The notes beneath the pieces were generated by a model, which saw only the letters and a list, made by a program, of their open reading frames with translations, had not been told where the DNA came from and did no database searches. A stretch of DNA of 64,000 nt from Euonymus europaeus (Eukaryota > Streptophyta > Magnoliopsida > Celastrales > Celastraceae), in the NCBI GenBank assembly GCA_963580455.1, contig OY756957.1:23539001-23603000 (forward strand), in the 5' to 3' direction. Positions 38,990 through 50,223 of this stretch are shown one piece after another (positions within the stretch are counted from its first letter, which is position 1; the number at the start of each line of letters is the position of its first letter). Position numbers and translations under genes: made by a program.

Positions 38990-41076
38990 TTATATAGTTA
39001 TGTTATGTCAGATATTAACCTGTCCGAATAGTAAAAAATATGACTAGTGTAGTTTTGGAACGAAAATAAAATCACGGTTCTTGAATTGAATGAGTTGAAA
39101 TCTTGGTGATTGAGTTTGAACGACCCAGTGCTTTCAATGACCAAAAGTTCTATTTACCCAATTATGGTACATCCATAGGCTTTTTTTTTTCCCTTTCTTT
39201 GTGAATGCTTGAAATTGCATTATGTTAAATCTTGCATACTTTGATGTTAGAAAATGATAAGAACAGCCCTCTCCCACCCCACACTATCAACTATTTGTCC
39301 GCTTTGGGCAAGAGGTCTGCACAGATTTGTCTCCCCAGGTCCACATCAATGGCCTTTAGATGTTTGGTCAAACCAACCAACCTTCGTCAAACCGGTGGTC
39401 AATAGTAAAGAAGTTTGGTCTCTCTTATGACATGTACTTTGGATCCCTATCTAAGCGATGTGGGATGTGCGTAACAGAAAACTTGTTGTATCTTGGTCTT
39501 GATATTATTGGAGGAATTTTAAATTTGTGGATTGGATACAATTTCTGGAAGATACTTTCCCCAGTTATATTACACGCATGCTGTTGAATGTATGTCATTT
39601 TTGTGTCAGTGCATGTTAAGTTATTGGTAATGTTACATGAATGGGCATATGTATGGTATAGTGAACACTGATTTGATTCCTAAACGTTTGAATCCTTGCC
39701 TCCTTTTTAAACCTTCTATTGGAGTTTAATTGATTTTGTACCATAGTTACATTACATGATGAAAAGGGAGATCATGCATGTGTTTGCAAAATTTCCAAAA
39801 AATCAACTTCTTTTCGTGTTAAAGATCAAAGAACATTCTGGGCAGGATCCTGCAATGGGGAGAGGATCGACGTTTTGATGAAATGCGTGGAAATCTGGTG
39901 AAGTTAGCAATTTTCTGGATATTTCAGGTTTCTGAGCACTCCTGTTTTCTGTTTTGGTGTTTCTTTGACTTATGGAATCTATTTGTCTGAAAGTATATTT
40001 ATTGTTGATGCAGGCTGTATGGGTGTGGACTGTGAGTTTACCTGTAACAATTGTCAATGCGAGTGACAGAGATCCTTCTGTTCAAGCTCAGGATATAATA
40101 GGATGGATTATGTGGTCCTTGGGTGCTTCAATTGAGGCCTCAGCTGATCAGCAAAAACTGGTGTTTAAGAATTCTCCAGAAAACCGTGGGAAATGGTGCT
40201 CCATTGGGGTATGGAAATATTCTCGGCATCCAAACTACTTTGGTGAGGTACGTGCTGTGTTTTTTTTTGAAAAAAATGAGCTCTTTTTTATTTTTTATTC
40301 AACTGCTATTGGTTTGGGTCTTGTGCTGCACCAAGCCTTTTTCAGGGATCCAAAATCATGTGCTGTTGCTTATATAACTTAAAATGACTATCTTCTTACC
40401 TTTGTTTTTTTTATTATTTATTTCAATGATGTTTTCGAATGTTATTACTTGTGAATTGTATAAAATTTACATCAAATGCTGGAAACAATATCTCCGACTC
40501 TCACATTCCCATCAAGCATACTTTTTGTAACTAGCTTTTTTTGGGGTATAAAATTGATGTCATGATGAGGAAAACCCTGTTGAGTTTTTTGTTCAGTTAC
40601 TCCTGTGGTGGGGAATTTTCGTGGCTTCTACTCCTGTGTTGGAAGGGGCTGAGTGGCTTGTAATCTTTGGCCCGATCTTCCTCACATTGTTGCTTCTTTT
40701 TGTCAGCGGCATTCCATTGCTCGAGGTTTGCGTTTCATTTAAAGATGATATCTAGATATTCAATACTCTGTGTCAATATGCTGATGTGCTTGGTATAAAT
40801 TGACAGGAGTCGGCTGACAAAAAATATGGCAACGTAGCTGGATATAGGATGTATAAAAGATCTACTAGGTTGAATTCAAAATCTTATTCTTCTATCAATT
40901 CTTTTCTATTGAGTGGTAATTGGTAGAGGACTTAACTTGCCTTTATATTCTGTTTCAGCCCTCTTATCACGCTTCCTCCAGCATTCTATGGGAAGTTGCC
41001 TTCGTGGTTCAAAATCATTCTCTTCGAATTTCCTCTGTACAGTCGTAAATTTCCACAAGAAGGGTCAACATGGTAA
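36741..41076 (+). CDS. DUF1295 / steroid 5-alpha-reductase-like membrane protein, intact, 9 exons
   Basis: Predicted multi-pass membrane protein of the DUF1295 family (C-terminal fold of 3-oxo-5-alpha-steroid 4-dehydrogenases and isoprenylcysteine methyltransferases). The true substrate is not known. Exons: 36741-36791, 36881-36950, 37450-37517, 38626-38687, 39846-39927, 40014-40247, 40597-40725, 40807-40868 and 40959-41076. All are GT-AG with consistent phases, giving 291 residues and TAA at 41074-41076. Hydrophobic segments lie at about 8-30, 42-58, 64-82, 103-125, 143-155, 190-232 and 268-280. The family signature KYSRHPNYFGE falls at about 179-189, after NSPENRGKWC. The start MGTVIDSHFLALTAIV matches the Arabidopsis homologues At1g18180/At1g73650 as I recall them, which are slightly longer. 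Intron 4 (38688-39845) carries a MITE. Confidence 0.93.
38798..39160. mobile_element. MITE with ~110-bp inverted ends in DUF1295 intron 4
   Basis: GGGTAAATAGAACTCTTGGTCATTG at the left is matched by its near reverse complement ending CTATTTACCC at the right; the similarity runs inward for about 110 bp. ATTATGG occurs next to both ends (38791-38797 and 39161-39167), suggesting a 7-9 bp target duplication as in MULEs. An A-run and (TA)n lie in the middle (38949-38990). Both intron splice sites remain intact. Confidence 0.7.
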
Positions 41077-42589
41077 GACTAGTTTTTGCCGCAATTGTAA
41101 GTTGCTTATCTTATATTATCGATAGCCTAATCAGCTCTCTTGCTCACATTTTTGATTAATTTGCACTTTGACTACCTCTTCACTTAGTAGTGATTTACAT
41201 TTTCGGACGTCATTAAAAAGGGTTTAGCTTTTGAAATATATTTAGAATTGTAATGCAAAACTACAGGGAGGCAACAAAACTCTATATTCAATAATTGCTG
41301 TAATAGGTTGAGTAAGCTTCAGTTAAAGAGCAATACTGGTTTATGTGGGGCATTGGAAGTGTTATTGTTTGAACAAGGTATATGGAAATGCTATATAATC
41401 AGTACTTAAGGTTATGGATTGGAACTTTAAAGTGTATATTTTTCTCAAGGACTTTGTCTGTTTTGTGCAAGGTATAGAGCTGGAGAGAGAGTTGGAGTCA
41501 AGATGGGTTAGCCAGGATTCTTTTCTGGATTCCTCTTCTACTTGATTGTAATTTGATATGCAAGTACAATCAGTTACTTTTAGCAGTGTAAAATGTGAGT
41601 GTGAGATTGTTTTTTATTGCTAATCTTGTTCATTAGATTAAATCTGTCTCTACTATTGATAATTAATCTAGGTATCAGAAGCAAACTTCATTGCAATGTG
41701 AGATGTACATTCTACGCATTTCGTTAGGTCGATGTATCATCATCAGAGCCTTTATCTTAAACTTTTGAGGTCGGCTATGAATACGAGAAAGATCTATGTG
41801 TCCAGCCATTCATTTTTACTTAAAAGATCATACTTGTATCAAACTTCTATTGATTTCATGTAATTTCCGACTACAAACCACTTTAAAAGCTGAGGTAAAA
41901 CAAGTGGAATTGAAAAAGAAAATACGCCATTTACAAAAATTTATTGACCTGCAGTGTTATTGATGTTCTCCAAAGAAATAACACCTCGCATTTTCCCTCA
42001 TACGTTGCTTGTGAAGGTGACATTAGTGTGTAAATTACCCAAAGGTGTGAAGGCAAACTACGTAAATAAGAGTCCAAGCCTATCTCGACTGGTGATACAT
42101 AGACTAATGTACATGACTGGTGACTACACATGAAGGCTGTTCAAAGTCTTATCTACCAACCCCAAATACAGGCAGCTCAGTGAATCTCGAGGTATGTATA
42201 AGGGACAACAGATTTTGGTCTTCTATAAGGACCATAAAAAACAAAGCATTTCAAAATTTGTCTTTCGTAAGTTTAGGTCGAGTTTGTCTACTCTATTCAA
42301 AAAAGAAAATGGTCTAGTTGGTCTTTTCAAACTTGCATAACTTATTGTGTCAATACTTGTACTAATCTAATCTGCTGTTAGGTATGACTCATAATAAAGA
42401 GTACATTTTTTCCTTTTATACCTGTGCCTTGGAGGCCTACAGTTTTGCAAGCATTCCAAGGTGAACATAGCACATGGTCTCTCCAAATCCTTCTTATTTC
42501 TTAACCAAAACAGTGAAAAAAATAATCAAAGAGTAACAGAAGATTCATATGAAGAAGGATATTTTGTACCCAGAATAAGAAATTATTGG
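41077..42589. other. 3' flank of the DUF1295 gene and intergenic DNA
   Basis: The first few hundred bases are the probable 3' UTR. The rest has no recognisable gene; frames such as 41931-42131 and 42120-42317 match nothing known. The later exons of the neighbouring golgin (coiled coil and C-terminal anchor) would be expected here on the minus strand, but I could not find them. Confidence 0.5.
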
Positions 42590-43303
42590 CCATAGATTAT
42601 TACATCTTGTGTCAAGTATTTTCTCTAAGCTCTGCTTCTCACCCTCCAACTTAGCAACCATATCTTCCCGTTTTTTGATGGCCTGCACAGCCTTTGATGC
42701 TGCTTTCTCAGCCAATATCTTCTCCCTCCTTCTCCTTTGCTCCCTCTCTCGTTCACTTTGTAAGTCAGAGGTAGAACCTGAACCAGATTATGTATCATAA
42801 TTGGACCCCTCATATCGTATTGTTTCCAAAGGTTTATTCTTGTTTCCCGACTGCAAGGCATCCTCTATAGGAAATTCCTTAGAATCAAACGGTCTGCCAT
42901 TCCCGTCCTTTCCCTCATCAATCTGTCTCACCACAAGATTCCGACCTGTATCTTTTGACCCAATCCCTGTCCTTCCGAATTCTTGCCATCATTCTGTATT
43001 TCCACACTCGAAGGCCTGCCAGAAGAGCTGCTAGACTCCTCCCCATCACTACTCACATCACTATTATTATACGGATTAGCATTCAAATCACTCTGAATTT
43101 TTCTCTGATAATCACTCTCATTACTTTATGTGTCTCATTCTTCAGCCGATCCTTCAATGCCACAGAGCCTCCCATCTTTACCGCAACATTGAACGTTAGG
43201 TCAACAAACAGATTAGGTTGGCCTCTCCCCCTTCTTAAGTGACTCTACCGCTTGCTGATCAATATGGAGCGTCCATCAAACAATCCCGATCCCAATTAAG
43301 CAA

Positions 43304-43741
43304 TGTTATACACCTGCGTATAACTTTCACAGTCCAAGAAACCTCAACACAGAACAAGCAACAACATAGAGAAATGGGGATTAATGATCCAGTTTTGTTA
43401 TAACTTTTCTATGAAAATACGATTACATCAAGTAAAAGATATTCAGTAAAGCTAGCTATGGCTACAACTAAAACAAATGATCATCAACATTACCTCTGCT
43501 CCCTCCATGACCTGCTTATAACAGGTGCAAAACAGAAAAGGAATCTCCAATCCTGACCATTGGATCCTAATCCATAGAATCGTTAGATCACAAAACATAA
43601 CTACTTAATAAACTAGGCCATCATACAACACCCACAACTTCTACAACTAAAACCAGCCCAAGAGATAGTAGCCCATGCTGCCCTCACATCCTTAATAGAA
43701 CTCCATCACCATGCATCTGTATTTGTAGGGAAAAGGTGGCA
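43304..43741 (-). repeat. 3' LTR of the Gypsy element
   Basis: 438 bp. It is aligned with 49633-50072 throughout, with shared landmarks TGTTATACACCTG, AACACAGAACAAGCAACAAC, TCCCTCCATGACCTG and GTTAGATCACAAAACATAAC. It starts directly after the degenerate golgin sequence. Confidence 0.92.
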
Positions 43742-43744
43742 AAC

Positions 43745-44831
43745 CCTCCTCTTATATCACCTTCCCCACAAGGTGAGGGTATTCTTCACAAAGCTTGGAA
43801 TACTCCACTCAAGTAGCATCTGTATCAGCCTGCCCTTTCCAAGAAACCAAAACCTCTGCTACAGGGAATTTTCCCTTCTAGACTAGCCTTCGCCTCAGTA
43901 TAACTTCTAGTTCTACAATGGGTTGCCTGGCATTGTTTGTGGGAGGTGGAATTGTAGACATAAAAAGGTCGGGATTAACAAATCGTTTAAGTTGTGAAAC
44001 ATGGAACACGGGATGGATCAAAGAAGTAGTTGGCAATTCCAACTCATAGGCAACTGTGCCTATTTTCTTCAAAATTTTATAAGGTCCATAATACCTTGGA
44101 GCTAGCTTGAGGTTCCTCTTCTACCTCACTGAAAGCTGTCTGTAAGGTTGTAGTTTGAGAAACACCTAATCGTCAACTTCAAAAACACAAGCAGATCTCT
44201 TCTTGTCCACAAAACTCTTTATAGTATTATTGCTCTTCACCGGATTGTGTTTGAGAGTTAATAGAATCTCCTCACGTTTACTCAGCTTTTCTTCTATCGT
44301 TTCTAACTTTGCAAGACCAAGAATAGAAGAACATAGCCTTGGTGGCTCAAATTCATAAAAGGATATAAAGGGAGCAATTTTGGTGTTAGTGCGGACAGTA
44401 GAATTGTAACAATACTCTGCCAAAGAGAGCCATTGCACCCAAGTATAAGGGTGGGAACCTACAAAACATCTTAGGTACTGTTCTATGCACTTGTTGATAG
44501 CCTCTGATTGGCCATCACTCTGTGGATGGAAGCTGCTACTGAAATTCAGAATAGTTCCTTGTGGATTAAATAATTCCTTCCAAAAATGGCTTGTGAAAAC
44601 AATATTTCTATCACTGACTATACTTTCTGGCATCCCATGGAGTTTAAAAATATTATCAAAGTACACTTGAGCCACCTTAGAAGCTAAATAAGGATGCTGC
44701 AAAGCCATAAAATGAGTATACTTGGTTAGTCTATCTACCACAGTAAAAATAACACTCTTCCCTCTTGAAAGAGGTAACCTATCAATAAAGTCTATACTAA
44801 TTTCTGCCCATGGTTGGTGAGGAACATGCAA
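43745..44831 (-). pseudogene. Gypsy integrase core, C-terminal region and chromodomain remnant
   Basis: An open 221-codon piece (44831-44166) holds the integrase core. The first Asp is in EISIDFIDRLP, the second in VSDRNIVFTS, and the Glu in DGQSEAINKCIEQYLR, so the D,D,E triad is still readable. The His/Cys zinc-binding part lies just upstream (ECDVCQTTK near 44885). Downstream, VFHVSQLKRF (43878-44072) is the usual Gypsy C-terminal block. VLVSWKGQADTDAT, a stop and EYPHLVGKV at 43750-43850 form a chromodomain-like tail. Integrase inserts the DNA copy into the host, and the chromodomain is thought to guide it to particular chromatin. Confidence 0.8.
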
Positions 44832-44970
44832 GGACTATGGTAAACCTTTCGGCAAAGCATTAGAATATTTGGTAGTCTGGCACACATCACATTCTCTTAC
44901 AAATTTCTTGACATCATTCTTCATCCCTTCCCAGTACAATTCTCTTTTCGCTTTCTATATAGTTTCTGCT

Positions 44971-46324
44971 TCAAACATGGGTCACCTCCCCCACCAATCT
45001 GCCCTTGTACAACAAGGTTCCATTTCTCAACTCAAATCCAACAGGTAATTCCTCATCAGTAGTTAGCAGCTTCTGAATTTGGGAATCTCCCACATATGAC
45101 TGTTGTATTTCCAGGAGAATGTCACATGAAGGAATTGAGATTGCTAATAATTCCATACCCAAATTATCCCCAACTATAACTCTTCTAGATAGTGCATCGA
45201 AAACTAAGTTTTCCACTCCCTTCTTGTATTCAATAACAAAATCATAACCCTACAGTTTATTGATCCACTTTTGCTAAGCTCGGGTACCAATGGTCCGCTT
45301 CAGTAGGTACTTATGACTACAATGATTTGTCTTCACCATAAGTCTCTAGTTCTGTATTGCCGAGACTAATGCAAATAAATATTTATCATATGTAGACATC
45401 AGTAAGGTTTTCCCTCTAAGCACTGAGCTGAAATAAGCAATGGGGTGTCTCTTATGCATTAGGATTGCCCCAATTCCACCTACATCAGCATCATATTCAA
45501 TAACAAATGGTTCTTGGAAATCTAGAAGAGCTAGAACTAGGGGATGTATTGTATTCTTCTTCAATGCTTGAAAAGCCATTTCAGTTTCAATCTCCCATTT
45601 GAACTCACCTGTCCTCAACAATTCTGTGAGTGGCCTTGCCAATGCACTATAATTTTTTATAAATTTCTTGTAATAGCCAGTTAGTCCCAAGAATCCCCTC
45701 AAACTTTTCACAGAAATTGGGCTTGGCCATTCCAACATGGCTTGAATTTTCTACATATATGTGTTAACACCTTTACCATTAATGACATACCCCAAGTACT
45801 GTACAGAGGTCTCTCCAAAACTACATTTAGATTGCTTAACATTCAATTTATGTTGCTGTAAGACCAGTAAAGTAATTTGTAAATGATGAAGATGATCTCC
45901 CATTGTTTTGCTATAGACTAGGATGTCATCGAAGAAAACCAAGATAAATTTCCTCAAGAATGGTATGAAAATAGTATTAATCAATGACTAAAAAGTGGCT
46001 GGTGCATTTATCAGCCCAAATGGCATGACAAAAAACTCATAGTGACCCTCATGAGTTCTGAACGCAGTTTTCTCTATATCCTCAGTCATCGTCCTTATCT
46101 GATGATAGCTCGACATTAATTCTAGCTTCAAAAAAAAACCTTACACCGTGTAGCTCATTAAGAAGTTCATCAATGGCAGGAATTGAGAACTTTTCCTTGA
46201 TAGTTTCTTTGTTTACTTCAATATAGTCAATAGATAATCTCCAGCTTTTATGAACCTTTTTAACAAAAAATACAGGAGAGGAGTAAGGACTGTTACTCTG
46301 TTGGATAACAGCAGATTCAAGCAT
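44971..46324 (-). pseudogene. Gypsy reverse transcriptase and RNase H remnant
   Basis: Pieces in sequence: SPYSSPVFFVKKV and RLSIDYIEVNKETIK (46324-46082); then FFDDILVYSKT (45984-45751), which carries the catalytic DD of reverse transcriptase and has F in place of the usual Y/V position; then PLTELLRTGEFKW and VIEYDADVGGIGAILM (45738-45346) of RNase H, where the usual TDAS is YDAD; then a linker to integrase (45216-44971). Frame breaks between the pieces prevent a working polyprotein. Confidence 0.8.
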
Positions 46325-46605
46325 TTCCCCAACTAGGTGTTCAATGATAGTTTTTTTGGCTATGAGGATATCGTTATGGCCTCATAGTAATTGGAGAAGT
46401 GTCAGGTTTTAGAACAATTTTATTGTTATGCTCTCTAGGGGTAGAAGCCCCTGTGGTTCCTGAAATACTTAAATAAAATGGGATAGCAATCGTAAAATTT
46501 TAGGAGGTGCCTTAGAATCTTCTTCTGCCTTATAAACCTCAATAGCATGCTGTAAGATCCCCAGGGAATGTAGGCCTTGATGGCACTTTCTTTTACAGTG
46601 AGAAA

Positions 46606-46989
46606 CTAATTACTCATATGAGTGAGCATTCCTACCAATTGACATGGTACATTCTTAAATGTAAATTCCATGGTCAGTTGTTGGAAATTCCATTGAATAG
46701 TGCCTAACTCTTGCAACCATTGTACCCCCAACACTAAGGCATAGCCACCTAATGACATTGCATGAGACTCTAATACTGAATCCAAGTTATTCACCTTGAA
46801 ATGAACATTTTTATATCGCCCTAAACTTTTCAAAGAATCACCATTGACAATCTTCATAGAAAGTGACTTTGACTCGCATGTAGTCAGCTCTACCTTAGAG
46901 GTGATGGAGGGATCGAGGTAATTATGAGTGGATCTTGTATCCATCAACACTACTACCACATAACCATTAATGGATCCCAAAACCTTCAT
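46606..46989 (-). pseudogene. Gypsy aspartic protease remnant with altered active site
   Basis: A 127-codon open piece reads VVVLMDTRSTHNYLD. In Gypsy proteases the active-site loop is D-T/S-G-S/A; here Gly is replaced by Arg (DTRS), which should destroy activity. The later YALVLGVQWLQELGTIQWNF is the normal family block. Confidence 0.8.
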
Positions 46990-47169
46990 AGTTTGAAAGG
47001 AATTAGAGCCAGTAATTGCATTCAGGGATATTTACATAGTAGGTTCCATGAGAGATTGTTGGCTATTGTCCAGAACTTCCTTCCCATTTTCTAGTGGATT
47101 AACCTCCATTTCTTCCTGAACTGCTTCCGTGTTCCCTGATCCTTCTCCTTCATATGATTCTAACATAAA

Positions 47170-47880
47170 AGCCTGGGCCTCTCACACTTATGACTAGGCA
47201 TAAATTTTTCATCGCAATAGAAACATAAGCCCTGTTGCCTCTTTTCAAACATATGAGTAGGAGTTAACCTTTGGATGGAATTGAGTTTTGGATTGGGGTG
47301 TATAGGTTGGGTTCTGGGATTATTACTGGGATTTTTAGGTTTAGGGTCATGAGATGGAGTCCTATAACCAGGGTAAGTGGTAGGAAGGGCTTATGTGATT
47401 GAGGGTAGGGATTTGTTTTCAACGGTTAATACAAATTGGTTATATTGTGTTCTAGGATGCCTTATGGTCACTATAGAGGCTTTCTCTTGCATTCTAGCCA
47501 TATTATACACTATCTGGACAGTTTGAGGCATCATCATCTTGACTGCTAGTCTTATCTCTTCTTTTAAACCACCTAGAACACAACTTAGTTTATGCCATTC
47601 AAAAAGTCCTCAGACCTTTACGACAATATCTTCAAATCAGTTTTTGTATTCCTCAACAATACCAATTTGTCTTAACCTAGTAAGTTCCTCCATTGGTTCC
47701 CAGGTTACCACAATTCCAGATTGTTTCCATTCATGGAACCATGTGGAATGTCTGTCCTTCATGTGATACGAGGCCACTAACACCTTATAATAAGGAGGAA
47801 TTTCATAGAATGCAAAGTACTGGGTGTCCTTGTTGATCCAAGTGGTAGGATCCTCCCCATGAAATCTAGGAAAATCCAAC
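47170..47880 (-). pseudogene. Gypsy gag remnant with zinc knuckle
   Basis: The open piece at 47879-47637 reads MDFPRFHGEDPTTWINK and YHMKDRHSTWFHEWKQ, the standard Gypsy gag (capsid-like) region. Further on, near 47240-47180, GLCFYCDEKFMPSHKCERP is the zinc knuckle. The extreme N-terminus (MAEKIIKVKELMENLHNQ, from about 49582) is split off by the TIR element at 48180-49431. Confidence 0.8.
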
Positions 47881-48596
47881 TTGAGTGCTCTTTAATTAGA
47901 AAGGCTCAAGTTCAGCTCTCCCAGCTAATGGGTTATGATGTGGAGGAGGATAATTTCTGGATATAGGTAAGCTAGGGGTGGAATATTTTGGTATGCTAGG
48001 AGAAGGTTTGGTTGAAGAAAAGTTAGTTGTGGGTTCATGGGTTGTTGGTTACGTAAGTCAGGGTTCTCAGGTGGATGGGGTAGTACCAGATCTCAAAGAT
48101 CCATAGGAGGTTGCTTAAGGTTAGGGTATACTTGATTACCACATTGGTCCATCAACTCCAGCCTCTATAGCATGCGTTAGGGAAATTTGCAAAATTGACC
48201 TCCTCAATGATCGAAAACTCATATTTGACCTGCTTTTTAAAAACTTAATAAATGACCCACTTTTGTCACCAAAAGACTAAATAACCCTCTTCCTTTTCTC
48301 AAACCTTATTCGCTTCCTCCACTTCTCATTAACTTCTTCACTTCTTTCCAATTTCTCATTAACTTCTTCAGTTCTTTCCACTTCTCAATAACGAAGAATC
48401 GTCTTCTTTCTCATGATATATATATATATATGAAGGGAAATTCTCACTGGACTCACAACAATGAAACACCCACGTACCCATATCTTACTTGATGTCAATA
48501 ATCTCGTCTGCATGTTTGTTAATGAAAAAGGTTCTTGTTGTTTTGAAGTCACTGTGTGATGAGGTCTAGCACTTTTTTGTGGTCAAGTATTTCTTC

Positions 48597-48915
48597 ATTT
48601 ACATGTTGAATTGGTTGAGTAGTCTTTCATTTATTTGGTCGGGTAGTGATCTGTTCTATTTTTTATTTTGATCTGGTCGAGTAGTTCTTCATTTATTTGG
48701 TCAGGTATTGATATGTTCTATTTTTATTTTGATCTAGTGGAGTATCTCTTCATTTATTTAGTCGGGTAGTGATATGTTCTATTTTTATGTTAATTTGGTC
48801 GAGTAGTTCTTCATTTTTTTGGTCGGGTGGTGATCTGTTCTATTTTTATGTTGATCTGGTCAAGCACTTCATTATCTTGGTCGAGTAGTTCTTTATTTAT
48901 AGTCGAGCATGACTT
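48597..48915 (+). repeat. ~61-bp tandem repeat with GGTCGAGTAGTTCTTCAT
   Basis: Four to five units start at about 48638, 48700, 48761 and 48821, each with GGTCGGGTAGTGAT, TGTTCTATTTTTAT and GGTCGAGTAGTTCTTCAT. The GGTCGAG core is shared with the subterminal repeats of the MULE at 32.8-36.4 kb. Confidence 0.8.
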
Positions 48916-49008
48916 CATTATTTTCTTTAGAGTAAAATATTTATTTGTTTTATGTTTTAAAAAAATAAAAAAGCCCTCATGCAATTTGTGTAAGTGTTAT
49001 TTCTGATT

Positions 49009-49248
49009 CCGAGTAATCAAAAAGATTTTTGGAGGCTAACAACTTGCTATGATTGCAATCGAAGAAAGCTAGGGAATTTACCTGGAGGGGAATGGTGGTG
49101 CCTTAGAACTCTACAGAAGCTGCATCTACTAATGCAGCTTCTACAGAGTTTTAAGGCTCCACCATTTGCCTTCAGGGTAATATCGTCGCTCCCTTCAATT
49201 ATATTCATAGGAAGTTGTTAGCCTCGTTAATGTTTTCGATTGCTTGGC
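49009..49248 (+). repeat. Long near-perfect foldback (hairpin)
   Basis: The arms pair along about 115 bp. On the left: GAGGCTAACAACTTGCTATG, then GAATGGTGG, then GCCTTAGAACTCTACAGAAG and CTGCAT. The mirrored right arm runs ATGCAGCTTCTACAGAGTTT to CATAGGAAGTTGTTAGCCTC. The loop is only CTACTA (near 49125-49130). An RNA from this stretch would fold into a miRNA-precursor-like hairpin. I recognise no known plant miRNA in it. It lies wholly inside the 48180-49431 element. Confidence 0.8.
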
Positions 49249-49632
49249 AACAAATAGAGCTCTCATAATAAAATATTATGATAACAAAAAAAAAGAAATG
49301 CTCGACTACTCGACCACTGAAGCGTATTTGAGTCATAATATTGCAAAAATAGGTCATTTATTTAGTTTTTCAAGAAGCATGTCAAATATAAGTTTTCGAT
49401 TATCGAGGAGACCATTTTTACAAAATTTCCCACACTTCACATCACTTTGGCTTGCTCTTGTTGCCGAGTTCTCACAACATCCAAAGCTGCTAAATGTTGT
49501 CGCCTGAGCAGTTCCATCTATTCATGGTGTTGGTTATGAAGGTTTTCCATCAACTCCTTCACTTTTATTATCTTCTCAGCCATAGCCCAATTTTCATTCG
49601 CTAAAACAAGAGACCTCCCTCCGATACCAATT

Positions 49633-50072
49633 TGTTATACACCTGTGTATAACTTTCATAGTCCAAACAACCTTAACACAGAACAAGCAACAACACAAAG
49701 AAATGAGGATCAATGATCCATTTTTTATTATAACTTTTCTACGAAAATACGATTACAACAAGTAAAAGATATTCAATAAAGCTAGCGACGGCTAAAACTA
49801 AAACAGATGATCATCAATGTTACCCTCTGCTCCCTCCATGACCTGTTTATAATAGGTGCAAAACAGAAAAGGAATCTCTAATCTTGGCTCTTGGATCCTA
49901 ATCTATAGAACCGTTAGATCACAAAACATAACTACTTAATAAATTGAGCCCGCATAAGACACCCAGAACTTCTGCAACTAAAACTAGCCCAAAAGATAGC
50001 AGCCCATGTTGCCCTCACATTCTTAATAGAACTCTATCACCGTGCATCAGTATTTGGTGGGAGAAGGTGACA
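49633..50072 (-). repeat. 5' LTR of the Gypsy element
   Basis: 440 bp, TG...CA, paired with 43304-43741. It is followed on the minus strand by the primer-binding site and the start of gag. Confidence 0.92.
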
Positions 50073-50223
50073 AGAAAGTACAGATCAATTCACTCAAATT
50101 ACTTACAAAAAAAAAACTAAGAAAAATTCTTGTACATATACAAACACACATAAGTGCGAAAATGCTTACCTGTTGAAGAAATGTTTCAGCAACTTTAAGT
50201 TTTTTCGAGATCCAATTAGGCAT

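Larger units (their letters stand above)
48180..49431. mobile_element. Non-autonomous TIR element (MULE-like) inside the Gypsy gag
   Basis: Both ends begin GGGAAATTTTG-like and are inverted over about 90 bp: GACCTCCTCAATGATCGAAA, then TTTGACCTGCTTTTTAAAAA, then AATAAATGACC. The same terminal wording is found at the right end of the MULE at 36331-36420. The interior has a tandem array with GGTCGAGTAG (48597-48915), a foldback of about 240 bp (49009-49248) and TGCTCGACTACTCGACCACT at 49298-49317. There is no transposase. A flanking target duplication could not be recognised. Confidence 0.75.
43304..50072 (-). mobile_element. Ty3/Gypsy chromovirus, two LTRs, degenerate
   Basis: The element is on the minus strand. 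The 5' LTR is at 49633-50072 and the 3' LTR at 43304-43741, both bounded TG...CA. Flanking pentamers AGCAA and AGAAA differ by one base. Just inside the 5' LTR, TGGTATCGGAGG is a primer site for initiator Met tRNA with one change; just before the 3' LTR, AGAGGAGGG is the polypurine tract. By eye the LTRs differ at very roughly one position in ten, so the insertion is old. Internal order gag, protease, reverse transcriptase, RNase H, integrase, chromodomain marks a chromovirus. Frame shifts and stops make it non-autonomous, and a TIR element sits within gag. Confidence 0.9.
42590..50223 (-). pseudogene. GC2-like: Golgin candidate 2 (GC2) pseudogene, split by a Gypsy insertion
   Basis: Golgins are coiled-coil proteins anchored to the Golgi. 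Exon 1 is at 50223-50170 on the minus strand: MPNWISKKLKVAETFLQQ, then a good donor GTAAGC. The next part starts at 43263 with IDQQAVESLKKGERP, as golgin N-termini do, but the base pair before it is AT rather than the acceptor AG. Further pieces follow in shifting frames: ALKDRLKNETHK, then DYQRKIQSDLNANPYNNSD, then RNLVVRQIDEGKDGNGRPF, a stop within NYDT-SGSGSTSDLQ, and the coiled-coil start AVQAIKKREDMVAKLEGEK, ending near 42610. At least two frame shifts, stops, a lost acceptor and the missing remainder show it is dead. The 6.8-kb LTR element at 43304-50072 occupies intron 1. Its place beside the DUF1295 gene matches GC2 (At1g18190 from memory). Confidence 0.85.

Noticed and set aside
49009..49248. 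Foldback as a known conserved miRNA gene
   Set aside because: Neither arm contains a mature miRNA sequence that I recognise, and it is embedded in a transposon.
43304..50072. The Gypsy element as an active, recent insertion
   Set aside because: LTRs differ at many positions, the protease active site is altered, and there are multiple stops.
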